Position numbers and translations under genes: made by a program
Part shown: one piece after another, positions 55,601-63,036 of the stretch
Layout of the letters: every line of letters begins with the position of its first letter
How positions within the stretch are numbered: the first letter of the stretch is position 1
From: Tigriopus japonicus
Lineage: Eukaryota > Arthropoda > Copepoda > Harpacticoida > Harpacticidae
Direction of reading: 5' to 3'
NCBI GenBank assembly: GCA_010645155.1
Contig: CM021320.1
Span: 9,199,031 to 9,263,030, forward strand
DNA: 64,000 bases
Notes under the pieces: generated by a model
Databases searched by the model: none
What the model was told of the DNA's origin: nothing
What the model saw: only the letters and a program-made list of their open reading frames with translations

Positions 55601-58117
55601 CGGGTTATGACTATCTGAGTAGTCTCTTCAAGGGATCCTTGTTTTGCATTAATGGGACGGATAAACGTCTTTAACAAAAAATGTAACTTCCCTTAACTGT
55701 ATGCTAGTGGTTACATTGTACTGATTGTTCATCATCCTCTTAAATGCCGTTACATTTCTTTTTCAGATGAATGCACTCCGACAATTTCTCAGACACTGAT
55801 TTCAAAGGAAGATGATACTCAAATGTCTTGGTTCTGCTCCTTTTTGGAGAGGCATTCCATTCAATTTAAGCCACGGCGTGCGATGTCGTACATTCTTCCC
55901 ATCGCATGCTTTTCGTTTGTCTACAATATTACTCGATTTTTCGAACTTCGAACCGTTAAAAAGTACTTTTTACAAAATGCAACTTTGGTCAAACCTACAG
56001 GTAACGAAATATCAGGAACCTTGAGCTTCCCGATTGAATCAGAGCTTGTGATATTCTCGAATGAGTCAATTACGTTAAAACAATTTAACTACTCCTACTT
56101 TAACGTGGAAATGACCGATATGAGAGCCAATGACAGGTAAGTCTCAATATTTAAGGATTATTTCTTGTCAGATATCGTGGGATAGCTCTCTATGTCATGT
56201 CAAAGCTAATCTATAGAGTTCCATCGATGGGAGATCAGACCTATGACGTAACTGTAATTGGAATTACAACTACATTCATGTACATAATTGCAATGACACT
56301 TTCAAGTAATTGTAATTGTAATTAATCACATTTGCAAACAAAGTACTTGTAAGAAATTAGATTTCGACCAACGTAATTGACAATTTCAATTACAAATCAC
56401 AGTGACATTTTCACCCACATAACAAGTTCTGGGAAAAAGTTTTTTTCAAATTTCCCCCATCTTTCCAGAATCATTTAGTATGTTGCATTTAAGACGAAAG
56501 TAATTGTAATTACTTTCGTCAAGTCTTTCGTTTTACATTTCAAAAGTAATTCGCACAAGTCTGTGGGAGATAACATAGCAAGTCTCACATATAATTTCAT
56601 AAGAACATAACATTTCATACTTTCATTTGCAATTTACTTATTTATTTTTTTGGTGGGTTGCGGATTTCCTACTACCGCTGCAAGGAATGTGATTCCCTGC
56701 AAAAATAGATACTAAATGAAATAATTTGCTGAAACTTGCCGTAATAAATCATGTTCACCCACGTTTGTCCTGTGATCTTCCACTTAAATGGGCAAATTTT
56801 TACAATATTACTTGAAAATTGTTCGCTTTTTCACTCAACTTTTGGCCAATGTCCACAGCAAGCAAGAAAAGCAAAATGACGACAACGGTTTCTCTATCTT
56901 TGTCTAAATGCTAATCTGGTATTACCAAAAGTAGCGAATGTGTACTGCATTTAGGAAGCATTATTTTTAGTATGTCCAACATCAAACCTCCGTAAGGAAA
57001 TCTCTGCTCGTCTGCTTTCTTTTCAAAGGTTGGACCAAATTTGAACAAGCTTTTTATTGCAGTTGCAACGAATTACTCTAAAAAAAGCTTAAAAGGATAC
57101 GTCATAACAAATAAAGCTACAACTTCTCCTTTAACTACAATACCATCTATGCTCACACAATTGTGGTTCTTTTGTTATTAGTAGGGATGGGCAAAAAGTG
57201 ACCAATAAAGATTTTTGTTAACAGAAACACATTTATTCGCCTTTTTGCACTTTTTGCCTTATTTGCACGATTTTTTATGAATTCGGCCTAAAATGAACAA
57301 ATTGTTGAGAGTTTACTATTTCTTCTTTGAAAATGTTTACTATTGGATTATTTTTTTTCAAATTTGAAAACTAAATCTGATTTTACAGCTCCCTGCGTAC
57401 GATAGCATGGTATTGATTACTAATACCTCAATATCTAAATTTTGCTCTTCAAGATTGAAAAATAACAAGCAAATGACAAGAAAGTATCTGAAGCTTTTTG
57501 TTTCAGAAATTTCAGTTTTTTTGCGAATTTTTTAAATTTTATTTGCGCTTTTTGTTTTTTTTGCGCTTTTGACCTTTTTCTGCATTTTATTTTAAGCTTT
57601 TGGGCTGATTTTTGTGCAACTTATGGGAACCAAAAGCTTCTCTTGATTTGCACTTTTTGCCCGCCCCTAGTTATTTGCTTTTCTCTTAACCCAGAGAAGA
57701 CTTAAATTTTACTCTTGGTTATTTTTGTTTCGTTGACTAAGTAACGAAGAGAAGAATGTCACCAAGGTGTGGTGTCTTACTTTGACAATTTCAAGCCCTC
57801 GCAAATGTTCCAGGTTCCATTCTTTTATACCTTGTCCATTGCTCAACATTATTTTACGTTTGCTTTTCAGCTACATTTGCAATTACATCCTCCTCTCCAA
57901 TTGCATATTCATGGCTGCTATTCCCCTCATCGTTCTCATCTCCATGAATTCTATGCTTTACAAATTGCTCCAATCTCAGAAATTACTCACGAGAGCTCAT
58001 CTGAATCGACGTATCAAACGAGATCAAACGGTGGCCGGCATGTTTATTGCGATTGTGGTGGTTTTTATCGTTTGTCACACACCAAAGATTGTTTGCTCGG
58101 TCTACGAGCTTTGTAAG
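31396..58117 (+). CDS. FMRFamide-receptor-like class A GPCR (partial, TM1-TM6)
   Basis: Exons 31396-31693, 54100-54207, 55767-56136 and 57871-58117 join in phase (1, 1, 2, then 0 at the window's last donor), all with GT-AG ends. Together they give about 340 residues with six membrane helices. TM1-TM2 and most of TM3 are in exon 1 (GVALGVVCILGILFNSLATV, then TRILIALMTYDSVLLLGLF). Exon 2 carries GSVYMTMAISFERYYSL with the E/DRY motif. Exon 3 has TM4 ending in YNITRFFELRTV and an N-glycosylated second outer loop. Exon 4 has TM5 and TM6 joined by LNRRIKRDQTVAGMF, then FIVCHTPKIV. This pattern fits the FMRFamide receptor group of peptide GPCRs. TM7 (NPxxY exon) was not found before 64000, so the gene probably continues beyond the window. 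Intron 1 is 22.4 kb and is full of mobile elements. Confidence 0.82.
31749..31867. mobile_element. Foldback element (long hairpin)
   Basis: Two arms of about 56 bp (31749-31805 and 31812-31867) are imperfect inverted repeats with a six-base loop. The outer part AAAATCAAGTCAGATTAACG recurs in the foldback at 39513-39644, so this is a repeat family. Confidence 0.75.
32600..32931. mobile_element. CCGAAA-family hAT MITE, complete, TSD ATTTGTGG
   Basis: The 332-bp element has ends TAGTGATGGACCGAAAG and reversed TAGTGATAGACCGAAAG. The target duplication ATTTGTGG is perfect (32592-32599 and 32932-32939). Runs of ACCGAAACCG lie near both ends. Other copies are at 29225-29461, 37874-38198 and perhaps 42065-42165. 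Confidence 0.9.
33150..33420 (-). pseudogene. Decayed mariner-like transposase remnant
   Basis: On the minus strand a frame with stops reads ATVSKVIKAIGWQ, then SKSIRFFVLDEKTFKVD. The latter resembles the mariner motif around the second catalytic Asp (FSDEKTFTVD type). The rest is not alignable by eye. It is inactive. Confidence 0.42.
33544..33655. repeat. Inverted repeat (foldback)
   Basis: CACTTTTCCCAGGCTCCAGCC and the reverse of GGCTGGAGCATGGGGAAAAA face each other about 60 bp apart, giving a foldback of roughly 110 bp. Confidence 0.65.
35224..35453 (+). mobile_element. tRNA-derived SINE, family C
   Basis: The head GATGGTGTAGCGCAGTTGGT, with TTAACGCG, is a pol III A box very close to tRNA. 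The B box is GAGTTCGATCCC. A body unlike families A and B follows, ending in GCCGC and ten As. There is no anticodon stem that would make a functional tRNA. Only one copy is in this window. Confidence 0.75.
35572..35972. mobile_element. Tc1/mariner-type MITE with TA target duplication
   Basis: A 401-bp element with inverted ends CAGTATGCGGATTATTT on both sides, each bordered by TA (35570-35571 and 35973-35974). These are mariner-like features. No transposase is recognisable. Confidence 0.8.
36423..36655 (-). mobile_element. tRNA-derived SINE, family A
   Basis: Second family A copy. The reversed head contains GTGGTTAGCGCAG and the B box GGTTCGATTC, with a short T run (the A tail) at 36423-36428. 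A few substitutions in the head (GGGACGAGACGTGCT) show it is old. Confidence 0.84.
37874..38198. mobile_element. CCGAAA-family MITE, diverged copy
   Basis: Parallel to 32600-32931 along its length: CAGAGATGGACCGAAAGGGC at the left and the reverse of TAGTGATGAACTGAAAG at the right. The target duplication is unclear (CTTTTAAG against CTCTCAAA). Confidence 0.75.
38199..39433. other. Intronic stretch without recognised elements
   Basis: About 1.2 kb inside GPCR intron 1, AT-rich, with no gene or repeat seen. Confidence 0.35.
39513..39644. mobile_element. Foldback element, second copy
   Basis: Arms GAGAGTATACCAAAATCAAG and the reverse of GACTTGATTTTGCCATACTC. It shares CAAAATCAAGTCAGATTAAC with the foldback at 31749-31867. 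Confidence 0.7.
39703..41765 (+). repeat. Left arm of giant palindrome (2063 bp)
   Basis: Inverted copy of 43967-46017. The outer end is AGGGATAACCTATATAATAG; the inner end is CCCCTTTCAGGGGTTCCTG. The arm contains a 573-bp block (39824-40396) identical to the other arm and an internal diverged inverted duplication (40164-40300 against 40565-40720). The 73-residue ORF at 41180-41401 starts MSQGRCDCLC and has a counterpart in the other arm, but I do not recognise it. The 82-residue minus-strand frame at 40144-40392 and the 107-residue frame at 40101-40424 are conserved only because the DNA is. Confidence 0.93.
41770..41897. repeat. Hairpin element next to left arm
   Basis: About 45-bp arms: AGCATATGAGACGGAGTAGA, reversed AGCATATGAGAAGGAGTAGA, with GAAATAACCATGCTC in common. 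They are separated by about 37 bp. Confidence 0.75.
41961..43878. other. Spacer of the palindrome
   Basis: Unique sequence between the arms. A possible right-end fragment of the CCGAAA MITE family lies at about 42065-42165 (TTTCGGTCCATCACTA). The open frame at 43421-43852 (143 residues) has no recognised domain, and its AT-rich codons make it doubtful. Confidence 0.45.
43879..43906. repeat. Perfect 12-bp stem-loop at inner end of right arm
   Basis: ATCTACCAACAG, loop ATTA, CTGTTGGTAGAT. It joins directly to CTAGACAGG and the duplicated CCCCTTTCAGGGG cassette of the right arm. Confidence 0.85.
43907..43993. repeat. Duplicated end cassette of the palindrome unit
   Basis: AGGAACCCCTGAAAGGGG occurs twice (about 43912-43930 and 43968-43985). 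Between the copies lies TATTTATACTTTTATATAGG and CTATCCTTGATCTAGAC, which also occurs in near-identical form at the outer end of the same arm (45989-46023). The unit therefore has direct repeats at both ends. Confidence 0.75.
43967..46017 (-). repeat. Right arm of giant palindrome (2051 bp)
   Basis: Reverse complement of 39703-41765. Outside the 573-bp identical block (45318-45890) the arms differ by roughly 5-15 percent with small indels. The 73-residue frame (44331-44552, minus) and the 82-residue frame (45322-45570, plus) match those of the left arm. A TATA-like CCTATATAATAGTATAAATA lies near the outer end. Confidence 0.93.
46084..46580 (-). mobile_element. tRNA-derived SINE family A, interrupted by another copy
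   Basis: The tail and body are at 46084-46290. The missing head with the A box (reversed GTAGTTAGAGCAG) resumes at 46546-46580, after a plus-strand SINE A copy. TATAG is repeated on both sides of the inner insertion. Confidence 0.78.
46291..46545 (+). mobile_element. tRNA-derived SINE family A inserted into another SINE
   Basis: A complete copy: head AGGAGACGTGGTGTCGTGGT with TAGCGCAG, B box GGTTCGATTC, body, and an 11-A tail at 46533-46543. It lies head-to-head with the host copy and is probably the youngest. Confidence 0.85.
46585..46706 (-). mobile_element. tRNA-derived SINE, family B
   Basis: On the minus strand the head AGAGTGGCCACGCGTACTAG resembles a Leu/Ser-type tRNA A box. The B box is GGTTCGAATCC. 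The tail ends CTGTCGGGAGAAATCC. The folded stems do not give a credible tRNA. Other copies start at 48578 and 53015. Confidence 0.75.
46707..47784. other. Intronic stretch without recognised elements
   Basis: About 1.1 kb of GPCR intron 1 with short ORFs only and no match I recognise. Confidence 0.35.
47785..48466. mobile_element. hAT-type MITE of TTCTCGAGAA repeats, TSD CTACAATA
   Basis: The ends TAGGGCTGA are inverted and bordered by perfect 8-bp CTACAATA (47777-47784 and 48467-48474). Both subterminal regions are arrays of the self-complementary word TTCTCGAGAA, which can fold on itself. No ORF is present. Confidence 0.9.
48578..48712 (+). mobile_element. tRNA-derived SINE, family B
   Basis: Head GCCAGAGTGGCCGCGCGTAC, B box GGTTCGAATCC, tail CTGTCGGGAGAAATCC, closely like 46585-46706. 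Confidence 0.75.
48713..49700. other. Intronic stretch without recognised elements
   Basis: About 1 kb of AT-rich sequence with no gene. Confidence 0.35.
49701..50431. mobile_element. Element with 100-bp inverted repeats enclosing a SINE
   Basis: Arms 49701-49799 and 50332-50431 are inverted and about 90 percent alike (GGATTTCCACCAAAAATAA and TTATGATAACACAAGCCT shared). The interior holds a SINE A copy (49853-50083) and a run of ACTCGA-type words (50139-50268). Its class is unknown. Confidence 0.65.
49853..50083 (+). mobile_element. tRNA-derived SINE, family A (diverged)
   Basis: Head TGTGGTTTCATGGTTAGCGC and B box GGTTCAATTC, body as in other copies, short A tail. More diverged than the 46-kb copies. 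Confidence 0.8.
50432..53014. other. Intronic stretch, mostly unannotated
   Basis: About 2.6 kb of AT-rich intron. The only feature I can name is a scrap of the non-LTR element (51038-51080). Confidence 0.35.
51038..51080 (+). pseudogene. Fragment of non-LTR retrotransposon end
   Basis: About 43 bp encoding TTVQGLYRPANSN, the same C-terminal motif as in the copies at 22945-23444 and 24306-24515. Confidence 0.5.
53015..53116 (+). mobile_element. tRNA-derived SINE, family B (diverged)
   Basis: Head around CAGAGTGACTATCGCGTTAT, B box GGTTCGAGTCC, and CTGTCGGGAGAA, after which the 35-bp tandem array starts. Confidence 0.65.
53117..53361 (+). repeat. Seven tandem copies of a 35-bp unit
   Basis: AATTCCTTTCTTTGTAGGGA, continuing ATCCTTTTCCTTAAA, repeats seven times (245 bp) with only a few changes per copy. 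The unit equals the end of the SINE B tail that precedes it. Confidence 0.95.
54100..54207 (+). CDS. GPCR exon 2 (end of TM3, E/DRY motif)
   Basis: 108 bp, acceptor TGTTCCAG|GTTCC and donor CAAG|GTAAAA, phases 1 and 1. GSVYMTMAISFERYYSLRSI holds the ERY version of the DRY motif, the G-protein contact at the end of TM3. Confidence 0.82.
55767..56136 (+). CDS. GPCR exon 3 (TM4 and second outer loop)
   Basis: 370 bp, acceptor TTTTTCAG|ATGAA and donor GACAG|GTAAGT. TM4 is about YILPIACFSFVYNITRFFEL. The long outer loop has NYS and other NxS/T sites. RFFELRT after TM4 is a hallmark of the FMRFamide receptor group. Confidence 0.8.
56493..56520. repeat. Near-perfect 28-bp palindrome in GPCR intron 3
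   Basis: GACGAAAGTAATT, GT, AATTACTTTCGTC: 13-base arms around two bases. TAATTG/CAATTA words recur in the neighbouring 250 bp. Confidence 0.7.
57182..57669. mobile_element. Second copy of the TAGGGA-type hAT MITE
   Basis: Ends TAGGGATGGGCAAAAAGTG and reversed TAGGGGCGGGCAAAAAGTG, as in 12527-13761 but only 488 bp. Flanks GTTATTAG and GTTATTTG, 7 of 8, are an 8-bp target duplication. Confidence 0.85.
57871..58117 (+). CDS. GPCR exon 4 (TM5 and TM6)
   Basis: 247 bp. I use the acceptor GCTTTTCAG at 57870 rather than GTTCCAG about 58 bp upstream. The later site makes NDSYICNYILLSN, which fits TM5 of this family; the earlier one adds a strange segment in the same frame. TM5 holds CIFMAAIPLIVLISM, TM6 holds MFIAIVVVFIVCHTPKIV. 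The donor AAG|GTAAGA leaves phase 0 for the TM7 exon. Confidence 0.8.
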
Positions 58118-59261
58118 GTAAGATTGAATTTTTTTCGCATAATATGATGAAAGTAACAAAACATGGGCCCATTTCAAAAATATTTTGAGTTGGACATAGT
58201 GTTGGTCAAAAGCACTTGTAATCAACAACAATGGTTGTTCTCACTTTTTGTGCTCTTTTTTTTCTTACAACTTCTTAAATAATATTACTCTCACGTAACT
58301 TTAACTCCATAGTGTTTAACTCCCTTAAAGAACAACAACACACCTTTTATTTTTATATAAATTTCAAATCAAATTGATATGTTTCATGTTAAAATTATAG
58401 CATATTACTCTAATAGTATCAATCCTCATTTTTGGGTTGTCTCAACAATTATCAATTACATTTACTTTCAATATAACCTGTTTTTAAGCACATTTATTGT
58501 ACTTGGATACGGTTGTTTGCTATTTGACTCAATGCTGCATGTTTCAGTCAAACTTTCATGTCGTAGTTAAAGGGCTTTTTAAAGACCAACCATTGCAAAC
58601 TGAATAGATGGAAGGGATTGCTTTGGGTAAATCCAGATTGATGGCCAATCAGAATTGTCTAAGCTCAAGAGACTGTATTCTTGAAGACCGTAGGAAGGCA
58701 CATGCGTTCAAGCCAATCAGCTGTAAGGACAAGATCCCAGGATCCTAGTTTATGTTCGATAGACTTTCAAATAGGCCATACTAAATTAGAGGTAGTGCGC
58801 TAGGTTGGTTCCGTTTTCAAGACGGAAAAAATGAATGCTCTCTCCAGAACAAGCGTATCAAAATCTAGCCTTAAAAGTTTCATCAAAAATGGTTTCTGTT
58901 TGCTTGGTTGACAACTTTGCAAACAATACTACAACTTTCGAACGACATTTGCTCCATTCCAGACTTTTTTCCATGTACCTTGAAGTACCGTAACTATTTT
59001 CTCAAATCTCTTTTTTCAAGTGGTATTTCAAAATTATGTTCCTGGGTTTACTATATGGTTTTTTATTCTTGCGATATTTGACATATCATGATGGTTCAGT
59101 ACTGTTATTATACTTTATTATTTTATTAATACAAGTGTGATTTTGGTTTGTTATTGAACTCCAATTTGTGACAACCCCTTATGAAGATAATAGAGTGAAG
59201 AGAAACGCAACCTCAAAGGTTAGCTGATTTTAAAGAATTTGTTGGAAACTACTTTTTTGTT
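58118..59261. other. Start of the next GPCR intron, no gene seen
   Basis: AT-rich. I looked for a TM7 exon with an NPxxY-type motif and an acceptor in phase 0 and found none. Confidence 0.4.
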
Positions 59262-59474
59262 GTTGTTGGTACATGGTGCTAGGGTCGGAGGGAGGTTTTA
59301 TCCTCGCCCGGCCAGTGAAGCCAGCTATCACATATCCAAATATTTCCGATAGGCAATTTCAAGTCCGGTATCAGAATGGTTCTCCGTCTGTGGGTGTGAA
59401 TTAACGTCTAAATGTTTCCTTGAGAAAGCTCGGGAAGGAGAATCGAACCTGGGACCTCTCTCACAATAGGAAAC
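59262..59474 (-). mobile_element. tRNA-derived SINE family A, head-truncated
   Basis: Body and B box (reversed GGTTCGATTC) are as in other copies, but the sequence departs from the family at TAGGAAAC, so the A box is missing. Confidence 0.78.
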
Positions 59475-59881
59475 GTAAACACGTATCCGCTACAGTCATC
59501 TGAGGGTATTTGCAATTTTTGCTGAATTTTGACAAAAGCTGTTAGTACTTCATGTGGTGAAGATTTCAAAAACATTTGTTGAGAGTTATTTTCCAGATGA
59601 AATATGTAACTAAATTGCAACTAAAATATTCCGTTCATTTCAAATTTGGCGCGCACTTTTCAGACTAGATCAGCCAATCAAGCACCTTATATTAGTTTGG
59701 AATTACATTGAAAGTTGAAGTCAGAAAGTAGATTCTTACCCTCAGCCTTGCAGCATCATTGCCTCTGAACAGGAGGAGAGAGACTGAGGGTAATAGTCAG
59801 TTTGCAGAACGCAAACTGGAGGAAGGTGTCAATTGGTTGATGGTGGGTTGTTATAATACTCTCAAAATTTCGGGAGGTTCG
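59475..59881 (-). other. Sequence just downstream of the gypsy element (possible LTR remnant)
   Basis: This region follows the integrase ORF in its own direction, where a 3' LTR would lie. TATA-like TATTATAA occurs near 59853-59860. The opposite LTR is outside the window, so an LTR cannot be confirmed. Confidence 0.3.
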
Positions 59882-62092
59882 TCATGGTGTAGATGGTGAG
59901 GAATGGTTTCCACACGAATCATCAAAGGTCACTCTACGTTTGGGTCTTGGAGCTTGGACGCGGCCAAAGCCATAGCGATCGGGAGGGAGGCAGAATCGTT
60001 TGGCCCGTGGGATTGGGGTTGTTTCCTGATGCACAGTTTTTGGGGGTTCATTGCGTCTTCTCTTCGACCACTTTTTGAAGCTCTCGGTCAGGGCATGCTG
60101 CGATGCTGGGTCTGGTCGATATTGGAGAAGCGAACTGGTCGTTGAGGAGCTTGACGACCTGGGCGTGTTTTCAGGTAGATTATCCAAAATTGGCGGGCCA
60201 GGGACTAAAGCTAGTTTCTCACTCTGTTGATTGGGTGTCTCGCGCTCGGAGGGTGGCTCTTGTGTGTTACTTTCAGCTTGGATTGCGCAGTGATGGTCAT
60301 CCATCCAAAAGGGAAACCCTGACCTCCGAGATCGACTTTCGAATCCCCGCAGGTATTGCTTATTGAGGTTACGTGTGCATTGTTTTGGTATGATTTTGAT
60401 GTCATCCTCATGACGAACACATGTCTTGTTCGTCTTGACATCTCTAAGGAGAAATGTAGCATGACCCTCCTTGTTGAGTACGTCGTGAAGGGCGGAACCG
60501 AACTTTGGGGAAAATTTTGAAGTCCTTCGTTGGTCACGGATGATGACTCGTTGTCCAGGCAAGATCGAGGTGGGTTTGACTTTGTGCTTAGAGTTGTACT
60601 GGTCCTTCATTCGATTTCTGAAGGAGTGGTCTTGGAACACGACCTTTTTGGCTTTGGCCCTCGTTATTCCCGGGATGGACAGAAGGTCTGACCTGTAATT
60701 GGAGAAAATTAGTGAGCACGGCGGAACCCCAGTAACAGGGTGAGGTGTAGTCCTATAAGCCCTAAGACAACTCTGCAGTGCCAATCTCATGGGTTTCCTC
60801 CCCCGTTCACAAGACTGAAATGTTTTCTTCAGGACCTTCATAAAGGTCTCCGCTGGATTGGCCCTTGGGTGATGCGGAGCAGTATAAGAGTGTGAAATGT
60901 TGTGTGCTTGACAAAAGGATTGGAACACTCTGGATCTGAAGGCGGGACCGTTATCGGACCTCTGTTTGTCAGGAAACCCGTACGTGGTGTAGACCTCCAT
61001 TAGAGCTTCAACAGTCTCTTGGGCTAAAGTATTTCGTACGAACATGGCGACTGGGTATCTAGAGAGGTCACATCGAATCACGAGGACGTAAGAATTGTCC
61101 CAAAGTGGCCCAAAGTGATCGATTGAGACAGCTTCCCACGCACGAGAGGGCGTGGCGTGAGATCGTTGCTCCACGTGGGTGGCTTTTTCGGTTGTTGTTT
61201 GGCACGTCAGACATGCTTTAACGTAATCTTGGATCTGTTGATCCATACGAGGGAACCAAATCACCGTGCGTAATCGTCTCTTCATGGATGATATGCCCAG
61301 GTGTGACCCCCCATGGGCCAACGCGATGGCTCTCTCGTGCAGTCCCGCTGGGAGCAGGATTCGATGTCCTCTCAGAATGTTTCCCCCACTTGACAAAGTC
61401 AGCTCACTGAACACCCGTTCATACTTTTTGAGTTTTCTGGCAGGGCGAGGGAGTTCGCCCTTTAATATGGCGTTCTTCAGTTTTTGGAGGCACTTGTCTT
61501 TCTTGGTGTATTTGTAAATCACATTCGGGGTAATGTTTTCCAACACATCGCCATTCAGGGTGGCGTAAATGACTTTCTCCATTTCCTCTGTAGATCGGAT
61601 GTCTTCAGTCGAGAGCTCAGTCAGTGGAGTTGGGTTACGACTAAAAAAGTCCGCAGGGTTAGTCTTGCCTGCTCGCCAAATAATCTTGAACATGATATCT
61701 TGGTGTCGGAGGATAATCCGATCAGTTCTTATCGAGCCGGGTCGGGTTCCCCGGAAAATCGGGAGGAGGGGTTTATGGTCTGTGACAATGGTGACATTTG
61801 GATTTCCTACAAGGTAAATTTTCATTTTCCGGAGTCCATGATCAATGGCCATGGCCTCCAAATCGATTTGAGGGTATCTCTTTTCTGTGGGCGTTGTCGC
61901 CCGAGAGGATATCGCTACTGTTTGCAGCCGCTCCATGTCGTCACCCTGACACAGAACAGCGCAAAGTCCGTCTCGGTGGGCATCGGTAAATAAGAAAGTG
62001 GCCTTGCTAGTGTCGAAGTACGTCAAGCAGGCCTCCTGATGGAGAGATTCCCGGAGTTTCTGGAACTCGGCCTCATGCTTTTGGGTCCACAC
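59882..62092 (-). pseudogene. RNase H-integrase part of gypsy polyprotein
   Basis: About 736 residues. RNase H is at the start (FLFTDAHRDGLCAVL). The integrase zinc site is H-x3-H with CLTCQ, followed by a DDE core with SIDHFGPL, SDNGPAF and NPAETF supplying the acidic residues. A long polar tail follows. The frame opens within the region joining RT to RNase H. Confidence 0.85.
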
Positions 62093-63036
62093 GAACCTAA
62101 CATTCTTTTGACCTTTTCGGGGTCAGGCTTGACACCAGCAGCAGATATCCGCATACCCCAGAAGGGTATCTCGCTTTGGCCAAGGACGCATTTCTCCGGG
62201 TTGAGAGTCATTCCTGTCTTCAAAAGTCTCTCGAGGAAAAGGGTTAGCGATGTGTCGTGCTCCTCTCTTGTTCTTCCAGCAATGACAACATCGTCGTGTA
62301 TGGCGTGCAAGCCTTGAATGTCACTGAAGTTTTCCCGGATGGCCTTCATAAATTCGCCCGAGGCAGGCTTGACTCCCATTGGAAGGCGCTTGAAGTGATA
62401 AAGCTTGCCGCCAACCCTGAACACGGTCAAAGGCATCGAGGCTGGAGCTAGGGCAAGTTGATGAAATGATGAGGCGAAGTCAAGCTTAGAGAAAACTGTA
62501 CACCCCACCAAAGCGGCCTTTATGGAGTCAATAGTCGGAATAGGGACACGGCTATCCAAGAGATTTTTGTTCAGATTCCTAAGATCGATTGTTACTCTAA
62601 TTTGACCATTGTCTTTGGGGGCGATTTGCACATTGCTTACCCAGGGGGCTGGTCCGTGGTGTGGCTCAATGATTTCGTCTCGGAGCATCTGATCGATAGC
62701 CTGCCCCACTCTTGCTTCCAAGTGGAAAGGCACGTATCGTGGGGCTGAGGCCACTGGCCGGGGGTCCTGAACCAGGTGCAAATCCACGACGTGGTGTTTG
62801 AGAAGTCCGACACCACTAAAGACGGCGCGAAACTTCCCGAGTTTCATGGGTTGGGAGACGCCTTTCCCTTGAATGGCCCCTACTGCTTTTTCTACATTAT
62901 TGCGTTCGAAGCCTGGGATGTTGATCGTCAGAATACCAAGAGACACGCAAGTGTCGCACGATATGAGGGGGTCATAGGTTGGGATGGCAAGTCTTGGACC
63001 ACATACCATTTTGTGGCTAAAGTCCGACCATTCCAC
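62023..63036 (-). pseudogene. Reverse-transcriptase part of gypsy polyprotein
   Basis: About 337 residues. Typical RT blocks are IRVTIDLRNLNK, FSKLDFASSFHQL, FKRLPMGVKPASGEF and AIHDDVVIAG, an HDD variant of the YxDD active-site box. The frame ends out of phase with the RNase H part, and the linker that normally lies between RT and RNase H is missing about 50 codons. Confidence 0.85.

Noticed and set aside
57813..57870. Alternative acceptor for GPCR exon 4
   Set aside because: GTTCCAG would also keep the frame but inserts a segment that does not fit TM5; the later CTTTTCAG does.
58379..58570. Candidate TM7 exon of the GPCR
   Set aside because: Hydrophobic, but no NPxxY-type motif and no good acceptor in phase 0.
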